Below are positions 6,903-15,913 of a DNA stretch of 38,677 bases, one piece after another. A program made the translations under genes and the position numbers. This DNA is from Flavobacteriales bacterium (lineage in GTDB: Bacteria > Bacteroidota > Bacteroidia > NS11-12g > UBA9320). The stretch lies in NCBI GenBank assembly GCA_020635355.1, contig JACJZW010000017.1, forward strand, positions 1 through 38,677, in the 5' to 3' direction. The notes under the pieces were generated by a model. It was not told the origin of the DNA. It worked only from the letters and a program-made list of their open reading frames with translations, and did not search any database. Each line of letters begins with the position of its first letter. Position 1 is the stretch's first letter.

Positions 6903-9404
6903 ATGCGTGGATTTACATCACTTTTGCTGGCTTTCTTTTTTGTGCTTACTACCTACGGACAAACGGTTACCGTAACCCTTGGATCTGGATCATCTACATC
7001 CAATGCCGGTTCCAGCGAACCATCGCCGTATAATGAGTATGAGCCCAATCAGCACATGCAATTTGTGTATACGGCCTCTGAGATCAAGGCCGCTGGCGGG
7101 TCAGCCGGATGGATTTCGGAGATGGGTTGGAAGGTGAACAGTGTGCTCAAGAATAGCCTTCCGGGATACAACATTCGCATGAAGAACACGTCAGCAGTAA
7201 ATGCGTCCAGTCATGATGGTAACAACCTCAAAGTGGTGTTGCGCTCGTATACGTATCCTCCAGGAAGCACAGGTTGGCAGATGCTTACTCTGGATTCTAC
7301 CTTTTACTGGGATGGCACCAGTAGCATCCTTATTGATGTGTGCTACGGAACTCTGTCGGGAACGGGAGCCGCCGGGTCCATTTATATGTATAACAACATT
7401 CCCAATCAACGACGTGGTGAAGTGGGTAAAGGGGCAAGTTGCAGCTCTGGAACTTCAACAGCGTACTATATGAAGCCGTTTGTGCAATTTACCCTTGATC
7501 CGGATTGTGCCGTGCCGTTGAATGTGAAAGCCACCAAGGTGACTTCCAACTCGGCCACCGTAACCTGGGATCAGGCACTCTCCGGTGCACAAGGTTATGA
7601 GTATGTGATGGCCAATTCATCCGGTACACCAACCAGTCCGGGCACGTATACCACCGATACTGTTTTGAATGTGACCGGCTTGTGTCCGTCCAAACTTCAA
7701 TTCTTCTATATCCGTTCCGTTTGTTCCAAAGGCGATACATCTGATTGGTCCAACCCTATGGTGTTTCAGACGAAGGCAGGTGGAGGAATCTCCTCGAATT
7801 CACCTGTTTGTGTTGACGACACCTTAAAACTATCGGTTGAGTCGGCCAAGAGCTACAGCTGGACGGGTCCGGGTGGATTTAAGTCCACATCACAAACCCA
7901 ATCCATTCCAAACGCTGTATTGGGCAATGCCGGAAGCTACGTCGTTTCCATCGTGGATCAGAATCAATGTAATGTAACCTACACCACAACGGTTCGGGTA
8001 GATACACTTCCTGTTCTAACCGTTACCCATAACAGCCCTATCTGTGCCGAAAATGATTTGCAGCTGGATGTTTCTGGAGCGGATGAATATTCTTGGTCGG
8101 GTCCGAATGGTTTTACCTCCGATACCGCCATCAATCTGTTGACGGATATTCAGGAAGGACAATCCGGAACGTATTCAGTAACCGGAACCAATTCGTTCAA
8201 TTGCTCCTCCAATGAAACCGTAAATGTTGTGGTTAATTCGCTACCCTCGATTAGTGTCACCGGTCAGGATACTATTTGTGGTGGAATGAATATTCAATTC
8301 GCCGTAACCGGAAACGGCACATCCTACCAATGGTATGGCCCTCAAGGATTTCAGGATACCATGCGGGATCTTGAACGTAAAAACGCAGTTCCCGCATACT
8401 CAGGTAATTACATTTTAATTGCCAGATCAAATGAAGGATGTGAGCGATCTTATGCTCGAACCATTCATGTCAAACCGCAGCCATCCATCAGTTTTAATGG
8501 CGATACGGTGGTTTGTGAGCGGAATGAATTTGAGTTGATTGCTCAAGGTGCTGTGACTTATGGGTGGTTGAATGAACTTGGATCGATTATCAACACCACT
8601 CAGAACTTTAAGCGAATAGCGAAGTTAAGCGATGCCGGGATCTATACCATTCAAGGTCAAGGCTCAAACGGATGCTACGGCCGAAAAGAATTTAGTTTAA
8701 CCGTATTGAAAAGTCCGTTTGTGAATCCAACTGCCTCCACTGATTTATGTGTAGGTGATCCCATCCAATTGGCCGGATCAACCGATGGCACCTCTTATGG
8801 GTGGACAGGTCCAAATGGGTATACTTCCACTAAAATGTCCGACATGATTGCTCCATCAACCAAAAAGGATTCCGGCTTGTTTACCTTCTGGGCGGAGCTG
8901 GCCAACGGGTGCAGGAGTGAATGGTCGGTGCCGGTGGCCTTTAAACCAACCCCGGAAATATCGGTTGATAAGCAAGGCAACAATCTGCAGGCAACCACCG
9001 GTTTTGATAACTATACCTGGTTCAAAGATGGGCAGGAAATTTCCGGTGCAACGAACGCATTGTACACGGTAACATCATTGGGTACATACAAGGTGAGTAC
9101 TTCCAACAATGTAGGATGTGCGGATACTTCAGCCGATGTCATTGTGACCTCACTGGGTGTTCGTGAAATCGATTTTCTATCGATCCGCATGTATCCCAAT
9201 CCGGCAGATGAATCATTCTATTTGCAATCCACGCAACGTGTGTTGAAAGTAGAGATGTATGATGTTCTGGGACATCGACTGATGGAAGTTTCGCAACCTG
9301 ATTTACGCCAATCATTTGACGTGAGCGAAGTATCACAAGGGTCGTATGTTATCGTAGTGACCTCCGAATACGGGCAGGCACGGGCTGTGCTTTCGATCCA
9401 ATGA
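6903..9404 (+). CDS. Secreted multidomain surface protein with T9SS sorting domain
   Basis: This 833-aa exported protein has a signal peptide at 1-19 (LLLAFFFVLTTYG before Gln20). An N-terminal beta-rich domain runs to about 200. A fibronectin type III domain occupies about 202-290 (SNSATVTWDQ ... FFYIRSVCSKGDTSDWS). About six consecutive Ig/PKD-like units of roughly 75-80 residues follow, each with a Cys near its start, a YSWTGPGGF-like core and a second Cys near its end (GTYSVTGTNSFNC, GNYILIARSNEGC). The C-terminus, from about residue 757, is a type A T9SS sorting domain: IRMYPNPADESFYLQ, MYDVLGHRL and VSQGSYVIVV. It would be exported by T9SS and anchored or released at the cell surface, probably as an adhesin or matrix protein. 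No enzymatic motif is seen. The start is the ATG directly before the signal peptide. Confidence 0.9.
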   Translation: MRGFTSLLLAFFFVLTTYGQTVTVTLGSGSSTSNAGSSEPSPYNEYEPNQHMQFVYTASEIKAAGGSAGWISEMGWKVNSVLKNSLPGYNIRMKNTSAVNASSHDGNNLKVVLRSYTYPPGSTGWQMLTLDSTFYWDGTSSILIDVCYGTLSGTGAAGSIYMYNNIPNQRRGEVGKGASCSSGTSTAYYMKPFVQFTLDPDCAVPLNVKATKVTSNSATVTWDQALSGAQGYEYVMANSSGTPTSPGTYTTDTVLNVTGLCPSKLQFFYIRSVCSKGDTSDWSNPMVFQTKAGGGISSNSPVCVDDTLKLSVESAKSYSWTGPGGFKSTSQTQSIPNAVLGNAGSYVVSIVDQNQCNVTYTTTVRVDTLPVLTVTHNSPICAENDLQLDVSGADEYSWSGPNGFTSDTAINLLTDIQEGQSGTYSVTGTNSFNCSSNETVNVVVNSLPSISVTGQDTICGGMNIQFAVTGNGTSYQWYGPQGFQDTMRDLERKNAVPAYSGNYILIARSNEGCERSYARTIHVKPQPSISFNGDTVVCERNEFELIAQGAVTYGWLNELGSIINTTQNFKRIAKLSDAGIYTIQGQGSNGCYGRKEFSLTVLKSPFVNPTASTDLCVGDPIQLAGSTDGTSYGWTGPNGYTSTKMSDMIAPSTKKDSGLFTFWAELANGCRSEWSVPVAFKPTPEISVDKQGNNLQATTGFDNYTWFKDGQEISGATNALYTVTSLGTYKVSTSNNVGCADTSADVIVTSLGVREIDFLSIRMYPNPADESFYLQSTQRVLKVEMYDVLGHRLMEVSQPDLRQSFDVSEVSQGSYVIVVTSEYGQARAVLSIQ

Positions 9405-9510
9405 TCTGGATAGAACCGCATTACAACGAATAAATTCAAAACCGGCACCCAATTAAACGGGCTTTTGGGGTTAACTTCGCGGCCGCAAACCGAGGAGTGA
9501 CAGGGTGTCG

Positions 9511-10500
9511 ATGAAAAGAGTTTTCGTAACAGGAGCGGATGGATTGTTAGGCAACAATCTCGTCCGACTTCTTCTCAAGGAAAAATATACCGTTAAGGTC
9601 TTTCTGCAATCCGGAAAACCAATGGGGTATCTGGCAGATCTTCCCGTGGAAGTAAGTCATGGTGATATCCTGAACTACAACGAGGTGGCATCCGCCATGA
9701 AAGGGAGTCAGGTGGTTATTCATGCTGCGGCGCTCACCAATACCTGGCCAACCCGGGGGCCCATCTACTATAAAGTAAATGTGGAAGGAACCCGGAATGT
9801 GATTGAGGCAGCAAAGTCCAACCACATTGAACGGTTTATTCACATTGGAACATCCAACTCATTCGGTGCCGGAACTGAAGATGCTCTGGGACATGAAAGC
9901 AATGCCTTCGTGGCCGATAAGTACAAACTGGATTATATCACCTCAAAATACCGGGCACAGGAACTGGTCTTGCAGGAAGTGAAGGAGAACAACTTCCCTG
10001 CGTTGATTTGTAACCCAACCTTTATGATTGGACCTTACGACGTTAAACCCAGTTCGGGTAAAATGATTGTTTCGGTGGCGCGTGGGGAAGTTCCAGGATA
10101 TTCCAAAGGTGGCCGAAATTTCGTCTATGTAGGCGATGTGGCTCAAGCGGTGGTAAATGCCATTGAAAAGGGAACCATCGGTGAGGGGTATATTTTGGGT
10201 AACGTTAACCTGAGCTATCGGGATATGTTCGCCAAGATCGCCGGGATTGTGGGCGAAACAGCACCCAAAATTCCGATGCCTCCAGTGTTGGTAGAGGCGT
10301 ATGGAATGGTAAGTGGATGGATCGGCACTATACGAAAGAAGGAGCCGGTAATCAACTACCCTCTGGCCGTCATATCCAATGAACAACATTACTACGATTG
10401 TGGAAAGGCGGTTCGTGAATTGGACATGCCCCAGACTCCTATTGAAGATGCCATCCGGGAAGCCGTGGCCTGGTTTAACAAGGAAGGGTATCTGCCATGA
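9511..10500 (+). CDS. NAD(P)-dependent epimerase/dehydratase, extended SDR
   Basis: This 329-aa Rossmann enzyme has the nucleotide-binding GADGLLG motif at residues 8-14, HAAALTN at 71-77, and the active-site Tyr142-x-x-x-Lys146 in DYITSKYRA with an upstream Ser/Thr (GTSNS, 113-117). The later NPTFMIGPYD motif is also typical of the dihydroflavonol 4-reductase/3beta-hydroxysteroid dehydrogenase branch. The substrate cannot be read from the sequence. ATG 9511 (MKRVFVTG) is preferred over GTG 9505. The stop overlaps the following SDR start as ATGA, so two oxidoreductases are made together, probably for consecutive steps on one metabolite or lipid. Confidence 0.9.
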   Translation: MKRVFVTGADGLLGNNLVRLLLKEKYTVKVFLQSGKPMGYLADLPVEVSHGDILNYNEVASAMKGSQVVIHAAALTNTWPTRGPIYYKVNVEGTRNVIEAAKSNHIERFIHIGTSNSFGAGTEDALGHESNAFVADKYKLDYITSKYRAQELVLQEVKENNFPALICNPTFMIGPYDVKPSSGKMIVSVARGEVPGYSKGGRNFVYVGDVAQAVVNAIEKGTIGEGYILGNVNLSYRDMFAKIAGIVGETAPKIPMPPVLVEAYGMVSGWIGTIRKKEPVINYPLAVISNEQHYYDCGKAVRELDMPQTPIEDAIREAVAWFNKEGYLP

Positions 10501-11315
10501 GTGTCTCGTCTCTGAACGGAAAGGTTGTTTTGATCACCGGTTCCGGTCAGGGAATTGGTAAGGCAACGGCCGAACACTTCGGTAAACTTGGTGCCCGAAT
10601 ATGTCTCAACGGACGAAGTGCCGGTAAACTAAAGGTAGTTGGTGATGAGCTTCGCGCCATGGGTGTTCATGTTCAGGAAGTAGCTGCCGACGTATCGGAT
10701 CCCCAAGCCTGTGAACACCTTATAGCCGAATGCATTCGTCACTTCGGTCAACTGGACGTCTTGGTGAACAATGCCGGAATTGCCAGCAGGGGGACGATAG
10801 CTGAGACCACGCCGGAGTCGTGGGAGCAGACCATGAAGATTAATTTCAACGGCGCAGTAAATTGTACCTATTACGCCCTTCCGCATTTGTCGGAAAGCAA
10901 GGGAAGCGTTGTGTTGGTGAGCAGTATGGCTGCCAAGGTAGGCGTTCCCGGACATGCCGCATACAGTGCTTCCAAAATGGGTTTAACAGCCTATGCAAGG
11001 GCGTTGCAGAATGAATTTAAGAAGGAGGATCTGCACTGTGGATTGGTCTTCGTTGGATTCACCGAAAACGAAACAGCGAAGGAAATTCTGGGCCCCGATG
11101 GCGAGTACAAGTCCATTCCCAACCGAAAGGGAGTCAAAACGGCATCTCGGGAATCCGTGGCACAGGCCATTGCCCGATGTGTCACTCAACGCAAAAATCA
11201 AGTTACGCTAACCTTAATGGGGAAGGCACAACACATCTTGCTAAAGTTCGCACCCGGACTGGTGTATTTCCTTCTTAGACGAAGTTTCCGGGAGTACGAG
11301 GAAACCTATCGGTAG
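10497..11315 (+). CDS. SDR family NAD(P)-dependent oxidoreductase, classical
   Basis: This 272-aa classical short-chain dehydrogenase has the cofactor motif TGSGQGIG at 14-21, NNAG at 91-94, catalytic Ser142/143 in VLVSSMAA, and Tyr156-x-x-x-Lys160 in AAYSASKMG. The C-terminal extension (HILLKFAPGLVYFLLRRSFR) is hydrophobic and basic, so membrane association and a lipid-like substrate are possible. It overlaps the upstream epimerase by 4 bp (ATGA). No terminator follows directly; a GGATTNN repeat starts 5 bp after the stop. The family call is secure; the substrate is unknown. Confidence 0.93.
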   Translation: MSVSSLNGKVVLITGSGQGIGKATAEHFGKLGARICLNGRSAGKLKVVGDELRAMGVHVQEVAADVSDPQACEHLIAECIRHFGQLDVLVNNAGIASRGTIAETTPESWEQTMKINFNGAVNCTYYALPHLSESKGSVVLVSSMAAKVGVPGHAAYSASKMGLTAYARALQNEFKKEDLHCGLVFVGFTENETAKEILGPDGEYKSIPNRKGVKTASRESVAQAIARCVTQRKNQVTLTLMGKAQHILLKFAPGLVYFLLRRSFREYEETYR

Positions 11316-11320
11316 GTTCT

Positions 11321-11366
11321 GGATTTAGGATTCGGGATTCGGGATTCAGGATTTTGAACTTTGCTC
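11321..11366. repeat. GGATTNN heptamer array plus shared tail
   Basis: Five uninterrupted 7-bp units of the form GGATTNN occupy 11321-11355 (TA, CG, CG, CA and TT in the last two places), followed by a tail TTGAACTTTGCTC. The array starts 5 bp after the stop of the SDR gene. The segment 11341-11366 is repeated at 11559-11584 with one mismatch in 26. Confidence 0.85.
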
Positions 11367-11496
11367 TTTGATGATTGTATCACGCCCTATTTAAACGCAA
11401 AGCCGTCCCCTGTTTGATTCCTCGATAGAATGACCCCTTAGAGGTTCGAAACCTACGTCAATTAACAACCTTTATGTTTACGGGGACTGCGCAAAG

Positions 11497-11534
11497 ATCC
11501 CCTTCGGGGATGACGCAGGTTCCCTAGCGGGAAC
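11497..11534. terminator. Two tandem small hairpins between convergent genes
   Basis: Hairpin one is ATCCCC (11497-11502), loop TTC, GGGGAT (11506-11511). Hairpin two is GTTCCC (11519-11524), loop TAGC, GGGAAC (11529-11534), followed by ACACGCAAAAAA. On the minus strand the A-run reads as a T-run before the hairpins, not after, so neither is a textbook intrinsic terminator. They lie between the converging SDR and T9SS genes and may end or shield both transcripts. Confidence 0.4.
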
Positions 11535-11558
11535 ACGCAAAAAACCCAATTCATATAT

Positions 11559-11584
11559 GGGATTCGGGATTTTGAACTTTGCTC
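11559..11584. repeat. Second copy of the GGATT-TTGAACTTTGCTC unit
   Basis: This matches 11341-11366 at 25 of 26 positions, in the same orientation, 218 bp away. It lies about 31 bp beyond the stop of the minus-strand gene 11615-13066. The 193 bp between the copies hold no gene. Confidence 0.85.
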
Positions 11585-11614
11585 CGCTTGGCTGGGGACA
11601 GGAGGAACACACAA

Positions 11615-13066
11615 CTACCTTCGGATATACCGGAAGGATTGTCCGGAAGAATTTGTTAGGATGTACGTCCCGGTTGGCAGATCGGCCACATACAATTTGT
11701 GGGTTAGCGGACAATTCTTTACTAAACGACCATCAATGGAATGAATCTGATAGGTGTCTGTGTCGGAAAGAAACAGCCAATCTCCACGTGAGGGATTGGG
11801 GAACGCAACGTAGGAATTGTTGTTGGTTCGTTGACGGCTAAGTATGCGAATGGGTGAATACTCAAAATCACCATTAAAATCGACTTGTTTCAATCGGTAG
11901 TATAAAACCAACTGATCAGTACCCGACATTGGTAGTGAGTTGTCAATGAACGCATACTCATTTATATAGAAGGCAGTTCCATGACCTGCCACCTGACCAA
12001 TTTTCTGAAAGTGGATGCCGTCAAGACTCCGTTCTACGATAAAATGGCTGTTCTGCTCTTCAGAAGCCGTTTGCCATTGAAGCATGGACGAGAATTCGTT
12101 ATCGATCCAGTGTACGTCAAATTGGGTGTATTCCACGGGTAATGCCGATCCACTGCCACCCACACCAAAGAAATACAGGTTGGTGTCCATACTTAGGGTT
12201 CTTGACTGATAGTAGGGTCCTGAGCCACTGGCCGCACCAATTGAAGTGGTATTCCAGCTAGAAGAAACACCTCGTTCCCAATATGACAAGTTGCAGTAAT
12301 TTCGATCAAAACCGGATGTCTCCTGTGATACGTCCCAACCGATCTGTATGCTTACATCCGATACGGCTTCTGATGCTTGAATATCCCACGTCTCGGACAC
12401 CACCTGGCTGGATTGAATATTGGATTGAGACTCTGGATTTTCATACACCTCATCTGTAACCCCCACTTGATACGTCACTCCGCTTCCGTTGCCAATGACA
12501 ATGGGTAAGTATGGGTTTCGACCAATAGGCAATGTCATGGGATTTGTTCCAACGGTTGCGCTTAGTCTACCACTTCCATTAATACGAACATAACTGGCAC
12601 TACTGCCTCCGTATAGGTTGAGATTGCTATCAATGGATAGGTCATGATCACCTAGAATTAAAAAACCGCCCTGAAGAATGAGGCTGTCAGTGACCGTAAG
12701 GTCATCCTCTAAAACCACACTGTCATTGCCCAACAATTCCAACCGGGTAAGTGGGAATCCATTGAGCCGAAGTCGCTGATTATTGCCAGCAAAGCAAAAA
12801 TTGCCTTGGCCGCTAATTTCCGTTCCCGGCTCCATCAACATGTTGCCCCTGAGCACCATCTTTCCATTATTCTCGATTACGGCGTCCATATTTCCAGCCT
12901 TCTTAACTCGCAAACTATCGTTTATCGTAAGTCGTGCACCGGATTGAATGGTGAGAACCTCACCGTGTATGTAAAACTGAGCCTGAATTTTTGTTGGCTG
13001 CAGAAGGCACAATGCGCTGAACACCGTGCACACCAACGTGCGTTGTAAATGGTTAACTAATGTCAT
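11615..13066 (-). CDS. T9SS cargo protein, beta-rich, 483 aa
   Basis: A signal peptide ends at about residue 29 (LQPTKIQA before Gln). The N-terminal half reads as a parallel beta-helix-like series of short strands (ARLTINDSLRVKKAG, NNGKMVLRGNMLMEPG, GNDSVVLEDDLTVTDSLILQ), as in Bacteroidota surface proteins that describe layered passenger domains. A later module, LPVEYTQFDVHW ... LQWQTASEEQNSHFIVERSL, is the common fibronectin-like domain preceding the sorting signal. From about residue 419, AFPNPSRGDWLFL ... IDGRLV ... LPTGTYILTN is a type A T9SS sorting domain. It starts 5 bp after the stop of 13072-15246, so the two are an operon. Probable role: cell-surface structural protein or adhesin. 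Confidence 0.85.
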   Translation of the reverse strand: MTLVNHLQRTLVCTVFSALCLLQPTKIQAQFYIHGEVLTIQSGARLTINDSLRVKKAGNMDAVIENNGKMVLRGNMLMEPGTEISGQGNFCFAGNNQRLRLNGFPLTRLELLGNDSVVLEDDLTVTDSLILQGGFLILGDHDLSIDSNLNLYGGSSASYVRINGSGRLSATVGTNPMTLPIGRNPYLPIVIGNGSGVTYQVGVTDEVYENPESQSNIQSSQVVSETWDIQASEAVSDVSIQIGWDVSQETSGFDRNYCNLSYWERGVSSSWNTTSIGAASGSGPYYQSRTLSMDTNLYFFGVGGSGSALPVEYTQFDVHWIDNEFSSMLQWQTASEEQNSHFIVERSLDGIHFQKIGQVAGHGTAFYINEYAFIDNSLPMSGTDQLVLYYRLKQVDFNGDFEYSPIRILSRQRTNNNSYVAFPNPSRGDWLFLSDTDTYQIHSIDGRLVKNCPLTHKLYVADLPTGTYILTNSSGQSFRYIRR

Positions 13067-13071
13067 CCGTT

Positions 13072-15246
13072 CTATTTGCTGGCCGAGGTTGATGACAAGG
13101 CAGTTAATCGTGCTTCCAACGCCATTAATCGGGCATTTTGAGCGGCATTTTCTTGTTGGTTGAGACCAATCAGCTTTTCCTGAGACTGAATAATTACCTG
13201 TTGTTCCTGGATGGCGTTCACCAATAACGGAACCAATTCGGCATAGTTTACACCACGGGTTTGCATGCTGTCATTGGCAATATTCACCACCTCCGGAATC
13301 ACCTGTTCAAGCTCTTGTGCAATGAAACCAAGATTTGTAATCCCAGCTGTATCGTCTATCCATTCGTACGAAACCGAGTGCAATAGCAGCAATTCTTCCA
13401 AGCCATACGACAGGTCTTGAATGTTCCGCTTAAATCGCCTGTCCGACGTTTGTATCGTGCCAACTTTGGCGTAAATCGTGTTCCATTTATTTGTTGAGCT
13501 TCCCAAATCGTAGATGTTTCCGGTGCCCGGCATGAGATCACCATTAATGTGAACCAATTCAGAATCGAATTCACCATAAATTAAGGGAGAGGAGGTGTTG
13601 GAGTTAGCAATATACAGCTTGTTGGAGCTGGTGTCGTTTCCGCCAGCATATCGACCAATAAATACATTGTCTGAACCTAAGTTACTATATCCTGCAAATT
13701 GTCCAACAAACGTGTTATTGGAACCAGAAACATTGCTGTAGCCGGCTGAATTACCCACATAGGTATTGCGGTCTCCGGAAGTTTGACTAAATCCGGAATT
13801 AGTGCCCAGTGAGGCATTATACAATCCCGAGATATTTGCCGTTAAGGCATAGGAACCAAATGCCGCATTATTGGTTCCGGATGTGTTGGCCTGTAGTGAC
13901 TCATATCCCAAGGCACTATTACCCGTTCCTGTATTCATGTTCAACCCGGCGTTTTTCCCAATTAAGGTATTGGTTGATGTTGATTCCAGACGTTCTCCGA
14001 TCATGGTCCACATTTCTGAGCCGGCTAGATGGAAACGAATTATATCTTCATCCGTACTGGCTTCCACCTCCATCTTCGTGTCGTAGTCAGCGTCTCCCAA
14101 GCTATTCATTGTTCCCCAGCCAAGCGATCCGGATGGAGTAATCATCATAGCTTGACCGTTGGAACCCGTTGAGTCAGGAAATTGATACGAATTGTTGATG
14201 TCCAGGGTGCCGTTTATCCGCAGCAAGTTGCTGTCCAATTCGCCATAAATGAGGGGACTAGTTGTATTCGAGTTGTCGATATAAAGTCGATTTGATCCGG
14301 TTTCATAATAGCCGGCTCTTCTGCCAATAAAAATATTGGAAGATCCCTGGTTGTTGAACCCGGCGTAATTTCCAATTATCACATTGTAATTCCCATTTAA
14401 TTTATTGCCGGCATACGCACCAAGAGTGGTATTACCACTTCCGGAATTTATAGACGTTCCTTGACAAGAAGACTGACCAAGGGCCACGTTTCCCTGTCCA
14501 TTGTTGTACTCCAAAGACTTTGAACCTATTCCAACATTATTAATACCGTCTGTCAAGCTTTCCAACGAAAGATATCCTAAAGCTACGTTCTCCTCGGCGG
14601 AGGTCATGGCAAGACCTGATTTATATCCAATCACCGTATTGTGAAGTGATTGATTTGTCAGATTGGAGCCTGCATTGTAACCCAACACCAGGTTGCCTTC
14701 ATATCCATCAAAAAGGTGGATGCGATGAGGATAGATCACCATGCGCTCCGTTCCATCGACCGTAAACCGTATTAGGTCTTCATCGGTGCTGGCTTCAACT
14801 TGGACTTTGGTATCTCCATTGGCATCAATGAGTTCTGAAGGATTACCCTGGACCGCATTCCAGGATGAGCCATCGTAGAGATAAAGTCCAACCATTCCCG
14901 TTGGTATGGTAAATGCTTCAAAAGTGACCTCATCATTATCCTGATTACTAACACCTAAAAACTGACCGGACCGAGCCACACCAGCCATGGATACAACATT
15001 GGACTGGGTTGTTGAGTCACTGGATATGACGATGAATCCATCGTTTCTGGAAATAGAAATAGTGTCCGCAGCCGAATAGGTGATGGGTTGGATGATGATT
15101 GAACTGTCTGTCTTTAACGCTCCGGCAACATGTAATCGGGTTTCGGGCTGATTGGTCCCTACGCCAACATTTTGCGCTTGAGCCAAATGGACGGTACATC
15201 CCAACAGGATGAGTACAGAAAATTGATAGAATGGATTGCTTCTCAT
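13072..15246 (-). CDS. Head-repeat surface protein with endosialidase-type chaperone tail
   Basis: This 724-aa protein has a signal peptide ending near residue 24 (CTVHLAQA before QNVGVG). Residues about 141-345 and 387-567 are two related modules. Each opens with a V/A-EASTDED[LI]IRF segment, runs through many short NTVIGYKSG/NVALGYLSL-type YadA-head-like repeats, and closes with NIFIGRRAGYYE/NVFIGRYAGG and a PLIYGE[LF]DS strand. The C-terminus, from Ser601 (TSDRRFKRNI), is an intramolecular chaperone of the endosialidase/tail-spike type. In this family the chain cleaves itself before that Ser and the released tail trimerises the body. A coiled coil fills about 672-715. No T9SS sorting domain is seen. 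It probably forms a trimeric surface fibre, with the T9SS protein encoded 5 bp downstream as a partner. Confidence 0.88.
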   Translation of the reverse strand: MRSNPFYQFSVLILLGCTVHLAQAQNVGVGTNQPETRLHVAGALKTDSSIIIQPITYSAADTISISRNDGFIVISSDSTTQSNVVSMAGVARSGQFLGVSNQDNDEVTFEAFTIPTGMVGLYLYDGSSWNAVQGNPSELIDANGDTKVQVEASTDEDLIRFTVDGTERMVIYPHRIHLFDGYEGNLVLGYNAGSNLTNQSLHNTVIGYKSGLAMTSAEENVALGYLSLESLTDGINNVGIGSKSLEYNNGQGNVALGQSSCQGTSINSGSGNTTLGAYAGNKLNGNYNVIIGNYAGFNNQGSSNIFIGRRAGYYETGSNRLYIDNSNTTSPLIYGELDSNLLRINGTLDINNSYQFPDSTGSNGQAMMITPSGSLGWGTMNSLGDADYDTKMEVEASTDEDIIRFHLAGSEMWTMIGERLESTSTNTLIGKNAGLNMNTGTGNSALGYESLQANTSGTNNAAFGSYALTANISGLYNASLGTNSGFSQTSGDRNTYVGNSAGYSNVSGSNNTFVGQFAGYSNLGSDNVFIGRYAGGNDTSSNKLYIANSNTSSPLIYGEFDSELVHINGDLMPGTGNIYDLGSSTNKWNTIYAKVGTIQTSDRRFKRNIQDLSYGLEELLLLHSVSYEWIDDTAGITNLGFIAQELEQVIPEVVNIANDSMQTRGVNYAELVPLLVNAIQEQQVIIQSQEKLIGLNQQENAAQNARLMALEARLTALSSTSASK

Positions 15247-15301
15247 GATGGTGTCTTCAGTTTCCGGAGGCGAAATAATCCTCTGACGGACAGGGCGGAA
15301 A

Positions 15302-15313
15302 TAACATTTGTTA
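15302..15313. promoter_or_regulatory. Palindrome TAACATTTGTTA, copy 1
   Basis: Arms TAACA and TGTTA around TT lie 56 bp upstream of the start of the minus-strand gene 13072-15246. The surrounding 19 bp (15299-15317, AAATAACATTTGTTAATTA) are identical to 15899-15917. It may be the operator of the nearby Crp/Fnr-type regulator; binding is an inference. Confidence 0.5.
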
Positions 15314-15376
15314 ATTAGTGATCAGGACTTAGCCTATCTGGAGGGATGAATGATGAGTAACTGACATCGTTTTGGA

Positions 15377-15829
15377 TTACTTGCGGTTCCATGGAAGCGC
15401 GGCTATTCCTATTTTGAGGTAGCAATTGTTGGTGATAACGGAAAGGATGAGTCCTAGACAAATCAAAGTGGGGAGTATTAGGAATGCCGTCATTCCATAC
15501 GTCAATCCAACTAAAAAGGTGGCCAACAACAGTCCCACTACCAATCTAAATTGGCGATCAACACTCCACTTTGCCGTTGTTTGTTCATGCTTGCTCAGAT
15601 ACTCCATATGGTGTTGCATGATGGAAACATGTTGGAATCCATTTTCCTGAAGTACTTCACAAACCATGGACGCCCTGTTCCCCGAAGAACACAATAAGGC
15701 GATTTGATCCGCTTTGAACGGAGCATAATCCGTCATGGTGAAATTATTGGATGGGATGTTCACAGCACCCGGGAGGGAGCCGGATTCAAATTCTTTGGGT
15801 GTACGAACGTCGATGATGATAGTTTTCAT
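15377..15829 (-). CDS. Rhodanese domain fused to YgaP-like membrane domain (DUF2892)
   Basis: This 150-aa protein starts at MKTIIIDVRTPKEFESGSLP; the frame is open for 26 codons upstream but those precede the conserved start. Residues 1-85 are a single rhodanese domain with active-site Cys47 in LLCSSGNRAS, the loop that carries a persulfide during sulfur transfer. Residues 88-150 are a DUF2892-type region: VDRQFRLVVGLLL, two membrane segments (about 94-113 and 114-134), and the terminal ALPWN signature. The same two-part design is known from E. coli YgaP, where the rhodanese faces the cytoplasm. It is the second gene after a Crp/Fnr-family regulator on the same strand (94-bp gap), with a palindrome 73 bp upstream. 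This suggests regulated sulfur or reactive-species handling at the inner membrane. Confidence 0.88.
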   Translation of the reverse strand: MKTIIIDVRTPKEFESGSLPGAVNIPSNNFTMTDYAPFKADQIALLCSSGNRASMVCEVLQENGFQHVSIMQHHMEYLSKHEQTTAKWSVDRQFRLVVGLLLATFLVGLTYGMTAFLILPTLICLGLILSVITNNCYLKIGIAALPWNRK

Positions 15830-15901
15830 TGCGGATGGATGTTTTTTAAGTGCACGCAGTGGTAGCAGTGCAAATCTGTTGCAATGAAAAAGGGAGGTAA
15901 A

Positions 15902-15913
15902 TAACATTTGTTA
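15902..15913. promoter_or_regulatory. Palindrome TAACATTTGTTA, copy 2
   Basis: This is the same 12-bp palindrome as at 15302, in the gap between the Crp/Fnr gene and the rhodanese gene, 73 bp upstream of the latter's start. Nineteen flanking bases are identical to the first copy, and both are followed within a few bases by ATCAGG. Candidate binding site of the adjacent regulator. Confidence 0.5.

Noticed and set aside
11430..11460. GGTTCGAAACC resembling a tRNA T-arm
   Set aside because: No acceptor, D or anticodon arms can be assembled around it; it is only a near-palindrome.
15830..15907. 26-codon upstream extension of the rhodanese protein
   Set aside because: It reads as untranslated leader, and the rhodanese fold begins directly at MKTIIIDVRT.
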